In this document: positions 21,669 to 32,142 of the stretch, one piece after another
How positions within the stretch are numbered: position 1 is the stretch's first letter
Layout: the number at the start of each line of letters is the position of its first letter
Source of the DNA: Serpula lacrymans var. lacrymans S7.9
Lineage: Eukaryota > Basidiomycota > Agaricomycetes > Boletales > Serpulaceae
Reading direction: 5' to 3'
Length of the DNA stretch: 64,000 bases
Assembly (NCBI RefSeq): GCF_000218685.1
Contig: NW_006763302.1
Coordinates: 1,098,868-1,162,867, forward strand
The notes under the pieces: model-generated
What the model saw: only the letters and a program-made list of their open reading frames with translations
Databases searched by the model: none
Told to the model about the DNA's origin: nothing
Program-made: the position numbers and the translations under genes

Positions 21669-23123
21669 TGTCATGCACCAAAATTGATTGGTAGCATGGA
21701 CAGGTGTCAATAACGAAGCGAATATTCGAAAAGACTCGCCTTTGCGCCACACAGGCATAGTGCCATGTGGAATAGTAATTAATATTGCCTGTTTCGAACT
21801 TGTGGCTAATCAGCACCACCTCTATTAGGCAATCCAGTCACGCTCACCTTTGCTTTTCCATGCGGTACTTTCCGTGTTTTGGCATTTCGGCAAATTTTTG
21901 CGTTGCCACTGGCTACACATTGCATTGCGCCCTTGTTTTTGTTGTTTCCCTTACTCCCCTTCCTCTCCTTTTTATTCTCACTTGATGGTTGTTTCTGGAT
22001 CCCCATTCTAATCCACTTTTTCATCACCTCCACCCTCCTCCTCCTTCTCTTATTTGCACCCCCACTATTTCTGATGTCATCACTTCCTATCCGCTTCCGT
22101 CGCCAATCCGTTGACTACCACGTGCCACTGCTGATATCAGCAAAGCCCCGGCGGCCAGTCCAAATAGGGCAACAGGTCCATCTTCATGACATCAATCTGC
22201 CATCATATACTATCAAAACATCGGCCGCTCATCTTGCCTGGTTGGAGCGTGGGTGGGTAGTTTTTGAGCTGGAGAAGGTTTATCCTCTTGCATTGCCCAT
22301 GTTCATTGCTGTCCCATTCACTTGGGTACACTTATCTTTTGTCCATTGTCTTCACTACAGCTACACCTACCACACGCTGCCTGGGACTCACTTGTTCCAA
22401 ATTGGAACTACTCCTCTCCCTTCCTCATTTGATCAGGTGGTCCAACACAACCAATCCATTGGTAAGGCCATGGAACTGTCAGATTTGGACTAGGTGGTGG
22501 ACCGGTGGCTCCAGTTTCTTTTTCTTCAGCAGAACATTCATTTACAGTGCAATTATTTTTGATTTTTGAATCATTTTTATGGACACATATTTTTTTAGAA
22601 TGCCTGACTGACAATAAAGGAACTGTGTTGATACTGATAGTGTTTTTCCTTGCCCTTTTTTTTACTGCAGTGTGGTCACAATACTTCCCACTGCTACCAC
22701 TGCTATCTGCTGTCATCGTCACTCGTCATTTTTGAAAGTCACTGTCATCCCTTTCGATTAGAGTCCTTCTGAGCACTACAGTTTGTGCGTCAGGAGCCTG
22801 CTATCACTGGGAACCTCGTCACCTTGTCATCTTTGTCATTCTCAAACCTACTTTGTGCTACAATTAGCAAGGTAGTGCTCATCTATACTCGTCATTAAGC
22901 CCCCATCTTCTATAAATTCAACTATCCCTCCTCCTCAAAACCCACACCCATATCTCTCTGGGTTTTACTTTGAAGGACCTTCATACATACCACCCCACGA
23001 ACAACCAGAGCACCCACTGTTCTAGGAGGCAAAGCCCATAAACAAGTTCCGTGGAATCTGGGAGGATTGTTTGTTAGTTTGTTTTTGTGTGTGGTTTTCT
23101 AACAACAGTTCTCATCATCGACA
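21669..23123 (+). mobile_element. R1 repeat copy A (internally deleted)
   Basis: 1455 bases, TGTCATGCACC...CATCATCGACA, flanked by CCGG (21665-21668) and CCGG (23124-23127). The target CTGCCGGGACAGCG is intact in the Gypsy-B copy at about 45800. Compared with copies B and D it lacks about 340 bases near 22670. The terminal TGTCA/TGACA-type ends and a TATA-like CTATATAAACCCC in full copies suggest a solo LTR of an element not present in the window. Confidence 0.8.
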
Positions 23124-23461
23124 CCGGGACAGCGTGTAGACCGGCCCAGACCGGTTGTAGTCACCCAGGAAGGTGAAGAAGAATTCAAGGTCAAACAAGT
23201 AGTAGACGCACACTTAAAGCGTGGAAAATTAGAGTTCCTGGTCCTATGGAAGGGCTATGGAGACGAGGACAGAACGTGGGAACCAGAATCCCATCTGGAA
23301 AACTCCCGCAACGCTGTTCGCAAATTTTATTCTAAGAATCCCTCAGCTCCCAGGAAGCTTAGAGGCATGGATTCAAAACTTTTTAATTCCCTTTTTCAAC
23401 CTATGCCCAAAAATTTCACCACTACCTCCAACATTTGGTTTCGCCTGGAAGTCGAGCCTTA
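23124..23461 (+). pseudogene. Gypsy-B chromodomain and pol C-terminus
   Basis: Continues pol after R1: EFKVKQVVDAHLKRGKLEFL, then LWKGYGDEDRTWEPESHL, a typical chromodomain, ending RLEVEP and TAG at 23459-23461. Chromodomains of this class guide integration to modified chromatin. The purine tract AGAAGGGGGG lies directly behind it, before the 3' LTR. Confidence 0.85.
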
Positions 23462-23473
23462 GAAGGGGGGTAG

Positions 23474-23861
23474 TGTTACGATAACACAATTTCCGGACAT
23501 TTCCTTTCTTTTTATTCTCCGCTTCAACTATATACTTTAAGTGCCATGCAGCATTTCCCCTTTCCCGCGCCGCGTTGCCTTTCTCTTATTTTTAGATTCA
23601 ACTCTCTCACGCAGTGGAGCTGGCCATACGGGCTAGGCCCTATGACATCATCAGCCACTGCCTTCATCAACTGTATAGTACACATGTACAGACAAACCTG
23701 TAGTAGTATATATACCCCAATAGATCCAGGAGACTCCTCAGCGAGTCCTCCTGTTGTATACCAACTAACTCACTGCAGCCTAAGGGGTGACCACTCCCCA
23801 ACTTCATCTTCTTTATAGTGTGTTCTGAGTGCGCCAGAGTAAATCACTCTTGGTTGTTACA
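23474..23861 (+). repeat. 3' LTR of Gypsy-B
   Basis: 388 bases, followed by the target duplication GGGAT (23862-23866) that matches 16200-16204. The return into the Gypsy-A protease is seamless. Confidence 0.9.
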
Positions 23862-25382
23862 GGGATATGAAAGGCAAAGAATCCCTAGACCAATTCCAGT
23901 CTATAATGCTGACGGCACTCTTAACCGAGATGGCAGTATTAAAGAATTCGTAGAACTATTAGTAGAGATTAATAACCACGCCGAAAGACTCCAACTGGCG
24001 GTTACCAACCTTGGAACTGATAGGATGTTTTTAGGCCACAAATGGTTAAAAAAGCACAATCCCACAATAGACTGGAACTCGTCAAAATTAGACTTCAACA
24101 GATGTCCATCAGACTGCAACATGATGGTAAGATTTTTCGATCCTGAAGAAGATTTCGAGACGTATTGCCCTGAGGTCAATCTTAAGGAGGGGGATAAAAT
24201 CATCCAATTCAATTTTTTTCTTAAATGTCAAAGACACATCCATTCCTGACGTAATGCATCATATCCGCGCTCACGGCACAACAGCCCAACAACTTGCCAA
24301 AGCAGCAGGAAAAGATCAAAAAACAGGAGGCTTTGAAGGAATAGTACCAAAACACCTTCATGACTTTAAAGATGTCTTTGATAAAAAGGAATTCAACGCC
24401 CTTCCCGAGAGAAGACAATGGGACCACGTGATTGAGCTGATACCAGGTGATCACACGATAGACTGTAAAGTTTATCCTTTAGCATTAGGAGAACAAGAAC
24501 AGTTAGATGCATTCCTAAAAAAGAACTTAGACTCAGGATGCATCAGACCCAGTAAATCTCCAATTGCTTCTCCTTTCTTCTTTATCAAAAAAAAAGACGG
24601 TAAACTCCGACCCGTACAAGATTATTGAAAGTTAAACGAAATCACCATCAAAAACAGATATCCACTACCTCTGATTAATGAACTTGTAGACAAACTCAGA
24701 GGCGCCAAATACTTCATAAAACTGGATATCAGATGGGGATACAATAACATTCGAATCAAGGAAGGAGACGAACACAAAGCTGCTTTCAAAACCAATCGCG
24801 GCTTGTTCAAACCGTTAGTTATGTTCTTTGGATTGACAAATTCTCCAGCAACGTTCCAAACCATGGTGAATTCAATATTCAAAGACCTAATTGATGAAGG
24901 AAAGGTAGTGATCTATCTAGACAATATCATGATCTTCACAAAAACAATCGAAGAACACCGAGCAATGACGCAACGTGTACTTCAAATTCTTAGAGAACAT
25001 CACCTATATCTAAAACCGGAAAAATGTGATTTTGAAGAAACAGAAACAGAATATCTGGGACTAATTATCTCGGAAAACAAAATCCGCATGGACCCGGTGA
25101 AAGTGAAAGGAATTCTAGATTGGCCGGAATGTACAACAAAGAAACAAGTACAAGCCTTTTTAGGATTTGTAAACTTCTATAGGAGATTTATCGAAGGATT
25201 TGGATCAATAGCAAAACCCTTACTAAACTAACCGGTAAAGAAGAGTTTGTATGGGGTAAAGAACAAAAAAAAGCATTTGAAGAGATTAAAAAGAGAATCA
25301 GTTCAACCCCCGTATTAGCACTCCCGACCAATGATGGTCAATACCGAGTAGAAGCGGATAGTAGCGATTATGTTCTAGGAGC
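23862..25382 (+). pseudogene. Gypsy-A protease end, reverse transcriptase and start of RNase H
   Basis: Protease remainder (NADGTLNRDGSIKEF, MFLGHKWLKKHNP). Reverse transcriptase FFFIKKKDGKLRPVQDY, then TGA at 24627 where an Arg codon is expected, KLDIRWGYNNIRIKEGDE, active-site motif YLDN at about 24920, and FLGFVNFYRRFI. RNase H starts with VEADSSDYVLGA and stops at 25382 where a minus-strand LTR begins. Further breaks occur near 24248 and 25229. The rest of RNase H is missing from the block. Confidence 0.83.
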
Positions 25383-25798
25383 TGTTACGCACGAAGTGCT
25401 TAACAAAGTCTGAGGGTTTGTCGAGGTTTTATAAAGAGACTTATCTGAAGACAAGTTCGAGAGTGTAGTTCTGAGTGGAGGTTTTCCAACGAGAGTTGGT
25501 CTTCTTCTGAGTAGAAGTCTGATCTTGGGAGTCTAGCTTTGTAAGCGTAAACTGTGTAGAATCGTATTAGAGAATACTACTACTTGTTACATGGTATTTA
25601 TAATGAAAAGGAATTGGTGATAGGAGTTAGGTCCTATCTAGGGCAGGTCCGTCTGTTGAGGACTAAGTACTATAATAGGTACTGTGAATGCGAGAGGAAT
25701 GGAAGTGTACGTGAAGGAAATGAGTCATTGGTCCGATGGTATAACCGATGAGTAAAAAGAAATGAGTAGTCCTTAAATGTCCAATAGAGATCGTAACA
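25383..25798 (-). repeat. LTR of the Gypsy-1 family (3' LTR of a minus-strand element)
   Basis: TGTTACGCACGAAG...TCGTAACA, roughly 85 percent like 2377-2790 by eye. On the minus strand it is preceded by AAGTAAGGGGGTAAT, a purine tract, so it is the 3' LTR of the gag-like unit to its right. Confidence 0.8.
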
Positions 25799-27225
25799 TT
25801 ACCCCCTTACTTGCTCTGAGTTTCACCAAAATTTGGTACCTTCGCTGTCCATATTGTAACTGTCATTGTAGCTGACATCTCCATGTAATCCTTCCATCAG
25901 GATCCTATCCTCGTCTTCCCTGCGGATGGGACACCAATTGAAACTATGTCCCGGTGCACGACGGTCACAGTCGGGACAATAGTAGGCTTCGCAATAGTAT
26001 GTGCGATGATCACTCCAACTGCAGTTTTGGCAGTATGGAGTGTTGTTACGAACACCTTTGTGGTATCTTTGTTGGGTATTAGAAGAGGTGTCGGATTGGG
26101 GAGTGGTTGGATCATCATCTCCCAGGTCGTACGTTCCTGCATAGAACTGATCAATCATGGCTGCATCGTCATCTACATTGATTGGGTTAGAGGGAGAGCC
26201 AGTCTCAGGCCTGTGCATTGTGCCAGGCGGACTGTCTTTCTGTCCCTTTGACATATGAGACTGCAATTTCAATGGAGTTCTGGCGGCGGGGATCTGGAGT
26301 ATCACCTCTTGCCGGCCGTGTCAGGCTCCTCGTCGGTTTGTCAGGCTCCGGGTTTGGGTGTTTGGCACTGGTCGAGGTGGAGATGATGGGGGAGATGGTG
26401 GTTTTGGGTTCGACCCAATGGAACGGGGACTGGAGTGGTTCGACCTTTGTGAGATCAGGTTGGTTGGGACGGTGGGAATATATTTTTCCTCCGACGGGAT
26501 GGGTGGAGGTCGACGGGTGATGATGTGGTAAGTGCGCTCCAGGGTAACACTGGTCTGGTCTGGGTGTGACGAGGACCGGAGGGACAAACCGGGCGGAGGA
26601 GTACTCGTACAACCATCTCACTCTATCCGCGTGCGAGCTTCGTTTAGCAATGTCCTCCCGCCTGATTCCAAATATTCCTTTGCCGAGTCCATCTGCCCAT
26701 TCAAGGAGCTCATCCTCAAGCGTTGTTCCAAAGACTCCAAAACTAACTTTTCCATCCAGAGTGCCCGACAGATACTCAAGTCCTAACTCTTGAGCTGCAA
26801 ATGCTCACTTTCCAACGAATGTATTGAGTCTATGGCTTTTAGGAGTTTGTCAGCTATGAGGTCTATGGCAAGGAAGGTATGCATGGAAGAAAGAGCGTAA
26901 TACGCATGGGGGCAGCGTTTTTCGGTCTCATAAAAGAGATAGGTATAGGTGACTTTTGCTGACATTAGCTCTATGGTATCAGCGATGTCGGCTTCGTTGT
27001 GTCGTTGCCCACAGGCAAAAGACACTCGTTCGTTGGCTAGCAGGTCGGCGTCGCCGGGTATCGAGTAGGTGGTGATAGGGAAGCCGGTGGAGTTAGAAGT
27101 AGACATGTTTTTGTGTTGAGAGACAGAGGCTTGTTGGAAGTGGGGTGATTGTCTCTTCAACGCAGCTTGTGGTCCTTTTTATAGGCTTCCAGTATCTCCA
27201 CAGCATTGGTTAAGTGTTCTTCCGG
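25799..27225 (-). pseudogene. Gag-like gene of a probable non-autonomous LTR element
   Basis: Minus-strand frames from about 27160 down. The N-terminal helical part is NERVSFACGQRHNEADIADT. After a frameshift near 26795 come ELGLEYLSGTLDGKVSFGVF and WADGLGKGIFGIRREDIAKR, then a Pro/Thr-rich stretch. At the C-terminus two Cys/His clusters appear: CQNCSWSDHRTYYC and CPDCDRRAPGHSFNWC. No protease, polymerase or integrase lies between it and the 3' LTR. That suggests a gag-only element relying on relatives (inference). The 5' end is cut by R1 at 27226. Confidence 0.55.
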
Positions 27226-29012
27226 TGTCAATGATGAGAACTGCTGTTAGAAAACCACACACAAAACAAACTAACACACAATCCTCCCAGATTCCACGGA
27301 ACTTGTTTATGGGCTTTGCCTCCTAGAACAGTGGAGTGGTCTGGTTGTTCGTGGGGTGGTACGTATAAAAATCCTTCAAAGTAGAACCCAGAGATGTATG
27401 GGTGTGGGTTTTGAGGAGGAGGGATAGTTGGAATATAGAAAGATAGGGGGCTTTGTGGTGAGTATAGACAAGCACTACCTTGCTAATTGTAGCACAAAGT
27501 AGGTTTGAGAATGACAAGGATGACAAGGTGACAAGGTTCCCAGTGATAGCAGCTCCTGATGCACAGACTGTAGTGCTCAGAAAGACTCTAATTGAAAGGG
27601 ATGGCAATGACTTCAAAAGTTGGAAGTGACGGTGACAGCAATTAACAGTGGTAGCAGTGGGAAGTGTTGTGACTACACTGGATCACAAGTAGAAGAGTAG
27701 TGAACTTGAGATTAAAGAAGAAGTCTGGATTGGAGTTCTTTGTTGTTGTTACAAGGTAAAATACAGGGGTTTATATAGTGAAAAAAAAGGTAGGCTATGC
27801 ACAGTATAGCTGCGCAAAAAGAATGAGAAAGAACATGAAGGAAGGAATGTACGCTGACAAATCCTGCGTAGATAGTACAGGATAAGATTGTCAAAAAAGG
27901 AAAAGAAAGGGATAGAACAATGAATGCTATGTAAGTAATGTCACAGGTTTGTACAGCCATAAAAGAAAGTCCAAATAGCAAAAAGAGAGCAAGAAAATTG
28001 TGATGTCATGAGAAGATGCAGTAAAAAAAGGCAAAGGCAAAACACTATCAGTATCAACACAGTTCCTTTATTGTCAGTCAGGCATTCTAAAAAAATATGT
28101 GTCCATAAAAATGATTCAAAAATCAAAAATAATTGCACTGTAGCCACCGGTCCACCACCTAGTCCAAATCTGACAGTTCCATGGCCTTACCAATGGATTG
28201 GTTGTGTTGGACCACCTGATCAAATGAGGGAGGGAGAGGAGTAGTTCCAATTTGGAACAAGTGAGTCCCAGGCAGCGTATGGTAGGTGTAGCTGTAGTGA
28301 AGACAATGGACAAAAGATAAGTGTACCCAAGTGAATGGGACAGCAATGAACATGGGCGACGCAAGGGGATAAACCTTCTCCAGCTCAAAAACTACCCACC
28401 CACGCTCCAACCAGGCAAGACGAGCGACCAATGTTTTGATAGTATGTGATGGCAGATCGACATCATGAAGATGGACCTGTTGCCCTATTTGGACCAGCCA
28501 CCAGGGCTTTACTGATATCAGCAGTGGCACGTGGTAGTCAACGGATTGGCAATGGAAGCGGATAGGAAGTGGTGACATCAGAAATGGTGGGGGTACAAAT
28601 AATATGAGGAGGAGGAGGGTGGAGGTGATGAAAAAGTGGATTAGAATGGGGATCCAGAAATGACCATCAGGTGAGAATAAAAAGGAGAGGAAGGGGCCCA
28701 TGGTGGGGCTAGGCAAAGGAAGGGGAGTAAGGGAAACAACAAAAGCGAGGGCGCAATGCAATGTGTAGCCAGTGGCGACGCAAAAATTTGCCGAAATGCC
28801 GAAACACGGAAAGTACCGGATGGAAAAGCAAAGGTGAGCATGACTGGATTGCCTGATAGAGGTGGTGCTGATCAGCCACAAGTTCGAAACAGGCAATATT
28901 AATTACTATTCCACGTGGTACTGTGCCTGTGTGGCGCAAAGGCAAGTCTTTTTGAATATTCGCTTCATTATTGACACCTGTCCATGCTACCAATCAATTT
29001 TGGTGCATGACA
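27226..29012 (-). mobile_element. R1 repeat copy C, near full length
   Basis: 1787 bases, minus orientation, ends TGTCAATGATG...GGTGCATGACA. The left flank is CCGG (27222-27225) and the right flank ACGG. The left neighbour is the gag-like gene and the right one Gypsy-A integrase, so this is not a simple insertion. Recombination or deletion has joined unrelated sequences here and removed the middle of Gypsy-A RNase H. Confidence 0.75.
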
Positions 29013-30212
29013 ACGGCTGGTGGACCGATGAAGGACTCATTTACTTCAAAGGTCGTATGTATGTCCCAAAAGACCAAAAACTCAGAGAAACGATCATAAG
29101 AGACAACCACAATTCCCCAATAGCTGGTCACCCAGGCCGGTATAAAACAAAGGAATAAATTACCCGATCGTATTGGTGGCCATACATGGATAAAAACATC
29201 CAAGAATACATAACCGGTTGCGAAACGTGTCAACGCACAAAAACAGATCATCAGAAAAAAGTAGCACCGTTACATCCGAATGAGATCCCAAGCCGCCCCT
29301 GGCAAATCATATCGACGGATCTTATCGGACCGCTACCAGAATCCAAAGGGTATAATACTATTATGGTGGTCGTAGATCGATTCTCCAAAATGATTAGGAT
29401 CATGCCTACTCATGCCGAGTTAAACTCAGAAGGAGTAGCAAGATTATTCAGAGACAACATTTTCAAACTCCATGGATTACCCGATAAGATCATATTGGAC
29501 CGAGGAGTACAGTTCGTCTCAAACTTCATGAAGGATCTCTATACAATGCTAGGTATAAAAGGAAACCCATCCACTGTTTATCACCCACAAACCAATGGCC
29601 AAACAGAAAGAATCAATCAAGAGATAGACCAATATCTCAGAATCTTTGTTAACCATAAGCAAGATGATTGGGCAGACTGGCTACCATTAGCAGAGTTCTC
29701 CTATAATAATAAAGAACACTCAGCTAGTGGCTTTAGTCCTTTTTATTTAAACAACGGGCAACACCCAAAAATAGTAGAAAAGAGTGAAAGTGCGGAAGAA
29801 TTTGTAGAGAGGATGAAAGAAACAAGAGAAGAAGCAGAGAAATCTCTGGCAAAGGCAGCCGAGATTATGAAGAAATCATACGATAAGACAAAAAAGGAAA
29901 GTCTTGAGTATGAACCAGGAGACAAGGTTTACGTAGAAGCTGAACATATCACAACTGATCAGCCATCAAAGAAATTGGATGACAAACAACACGGACCATT
30001 TGTAGTCGAAAAAAAAACCGGTCCGGCAGCCTACAAATTAAAGCTGCCCGGAAGATGGAAAAATGTATACCCGGTATTCAATGAAAAAATCCTACATCCT
30101 TATAAAGAACCAACTTTTTTGGGACAATAAAAACCCAAACCTCCACCTCCTGCAGAAGTAAACAGACAAAGAGAATACGAAGTAGAAAAAATACTTGACT
30201 CATGATTGAAAC
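29013..30212 (+). pseudogene. Gypsy-A integrase
   Basis: Begins inside pol with DNGWWTDEGLIYFKGRMYVP. The zinc finger (AGHPG ... CETCQRTK) contains a TAA at 29157. The core has STDLIGPLPES, ILDRGVQF and NGQTERINQEI, so all three acidic residues remain. GPY-like end PSKKLDDKQHGPFVVEKK. A TAA at 30128 and a TGA at 30203-30205 (DS*LK, Arg expected) interrupt it before a solo LTR splits the chromodomain at 30213. Confidence 0.85.
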
Positions 30213-30633
30213 TGTAACGACCAAGAGTTAGTTACTCTGGCGCACACAGGAACACACTATATAAAAGAGGAAGTTGGGGAGTGGTTACCCCTTAGGCTGC
30301 AGTGAGTTAGTTGTGCTAGACAACAGGAGGACTCGCTGAGGAGTCTCCTGGATCTATTGGGGTATTTATACTACTACAGGTTTGTTTGTACATGTATACT
30401 ATACAGTTGCAAATAAAGTTTAAAGTCCGCTTGTCTATCATGTGACCGGTCACATGGTGAGCCTAGACTTTTGGTCAGGTGATGTGTCACGTGACTTGGT
30501 CATGTGATTTATAAAAAGTCGAAAATGTAAAGTAAAGTAAATGGTCACATGACTGATCATGTGACTTGGAAAATGAAAAGTTAAAGTACAAAAAGTGAAG
30601 CGTAAGTAGGTGCTGGTTATGTCTATTGTAACA
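30213..30633 (-). repeat. Solo LTR, Gypsy-B-type R/U5 with a different U3
   Basis: 421 bases with exact duplication GAAAC on both sides (30208-30212 and 30634-30638). Bases 30213-30411 match the Gypsy-B LTR (ACAGGAGGACTCGCTGAG, CTGGATCTATTGGGGTAT). The rest, which is U3 on the minus strand, is unrelated to the Gypsy-B U3 seen at 16205, 45064, 50511 and 53071. Confidence 0.85.
30439..30566. promoter_or_regulatory. Cluster of CACGTG/CATGTG E-box-like sites in the solo LTR
   Basis: Contains the perfect 18-base palindrome CATGTGACCGGTCACATG (30439-30456), GTCACGTGAC (30486-30495), and further CATGTG/CACATG cores at about 30501, 30547 and 30558. Such sites are bound by fungal bHLH regulators of the Cbf1/SREBP type (family knowledge). 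Function here is inference. The Gypsy-A LTRs also carry one TCACGTGAC each. Confidence 0.5.
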
Positions 30634-30905
30634 GAAACGTGACAAGTTAGAATATTTGGTACATTGGAAAGGATACGGAAAAGAAGAACGAACATGGGAG
30701 CCTGAGCAAAACGTCAAAAACTTGCCAGAATTAGTCAAAGATTTCCACGATCATTTCCCATCCGCTCCACGCCGAATAAATATCTCACTTCATTACAAAA
30801 CATTCGACAACTTTACTGAACCATCTCACAATCGTAAAATATTCAATTGGGAAAATGGCAAATTGGAACCAACCTTTCAGGACGAAAGTCCTAAAGGGGG
30901 GGTAA
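30634..30905 (+). pseudogene. Gypsy-A chromodomain
   Basis: Continues integrase after the solo LTR: RDKLEYLVHWKGYGKEERTW, EPEQNVKNLPELVKDF. It is a chromodomain with the aromatic cage region recognisable, and ends near the purine tract before the 3' LTR. Confidence 0.8.
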
Positions 30906-31265
30906 TGTCACGATCCCTCTCTCTCACACCTGACACTTCACCTTTTCTCTCAAACTCAGACGTCGAGACTCTTATCTCTCCTTATCTTATCACATAGCTT
31001 TTTCCTTTATCTATATCTTATCTCATCACGTGACTTTAAGTCATGTGATTACTTACAAATCATCTTACCAAGCTACATGCTACATCCTCCTGTCTATCAG
31101 TCAGCGCCTCATGGCTGACATGAGTTTTTACATATATAAGTAGATACTCAACGATGTACATACCTTAGCTTTTGATTTAGTCTTTATACAACCTGTTCAA
31201 CTACCTGCTTGCAATTGACGTTGAGTTTGCCTGGTTTCTTCCAGTAGTGCAGCTCAGTTGTTATA
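30906..31265 (+). repeat. 3' LTR of Gypsy-A
   Basis: 360 bases, same length as the 5' LTR, about 11 differences by eye. Ends GTTGTTATA. Copia-1 integrase resumes directly after AAAAT. Confidence 0.85.
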
Positions 31266-31846
31266 AAAATATACTGGCAATGCATTCAAAAATCAACTCC
31301 GAGGAGATGGTGTCATCCAAAAAACTACAGCTGCAGATACTCCGGAACAAAATGGCATTGCAGAACACATGAATCAGACATTGGCTACATTAGCAACCAC
31401 TATGCTCCATGATTCCAAGCTCCCAAAGTCATTTTGGGTAGATGTCATGCAAACAGCTGCATATATCACAGCATGCAGCCCAGCATTAGGACTCCATGGA
31501 AAGACCCCATATGAAATACTATTTAAAAGGAGAGTTGATCCAACTTTGTTTCGCCTTTTCAGATGCCAAGTATATGCCTTGATTCCGAAAGACAAAAGGC
31601 AAGGGAAGTTTTACTCCAAGGGGCACAAAGCCATAATGATTGGCTACACACATGGAAAGCAAGCCTACAAACTCCTAGACACTGAAAAACAAACTGTGTT
31701 TTCCAGTTGGCATGTTATATTCAATGAATCCGGAAAGGTATAAAAGGATGATACTGCTCCCTGGAACACAAACACTAGCACAGATCAGTGGGAGGGACTC
31801 ATTCCAGAGAATGCTCACTATCCAGACCAAAAAACATTGGAAGAGG

Positions 31847-31914
31847 ATGATCCTGACCCTCGGATCCGAGATCCAAATGAATGATCCTGACCCTCGGATC
31901 CGAGATCCAAATGA
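31847..31914 (+). repeat. 34-base perfect tandem duplication in copia-1
   Basis: 31847-31880 and 31881-31914 are identical (ATGATCCTGACCCTCGGATC ...). It lies in the linker between integrase and reverse transcriptase. Confidence 0.9.
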
Positions 31915-32082
31915 ATGGCAAATGGAACCACATTTCCAAGGAGATGTTCCACAAGCAATAGAACCATATCAGCATGAAGATAATCCGAGAGCAGTGGGAG
32001 CACCTGATCAGCTAAGACACCCTCCACAACAGTCTTTACAACCAAAGTAGAGTCACAGTCAGTGGGAGGACAGCCCCTCAAC

Positions 32083-32142
32083 ATACAGCCAGCTGATGTG
32101 GAAAAAGTCCGAATACAGCCAGCTGATGTGGAAAAAGTCCGA
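32083..32142 (+). repeat. 30-base perfect tandem duplication in copia-1
   Basis: 32083-32112 and 32113-32142 are identical (ATACAGCCAGCTGATGTGG ...). The unit length is a multiple of three, so the frame is kept. Confidence 0.9.

Larger units (their letters stand above)
13192..31265 (+). mobile_element. Gypsy-A chromovirus with nested insertions
   Basis: A complete Ty3 element: 5' LTR 13192-13551, leader, gag, protease, reverse transcriptase, RNase H (partly lost), integrase, chromodomain, purine tract AAAGGGGGGG at about 30892-30902, and 3' LTR 30906-31265. The flanks are AGAAT (13187-13191) and AAAAT (31266-31270), a 5-bp duplication with one difference. It carries Gypsy-B, a Gypsy-1-family LTR with a gag-like gene, R1 and a solo LTR. 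The host is the copia-1 integrase. Confidence 0.85.

Noticed and set aside
21879..22493. Open frame of 204 codons in R1, also at 43699-44313, 61885-62388 and 28159-28896 (minus)
   Set aside because: It persists because the copies are young. In the stretch compared (22185-22225 versus 62085-62120) nearly all differences change the amino acid, with no sign of purifying selection and no recognised domain. Hydrophobic N-terminus from pyrimidine-rich sequence.
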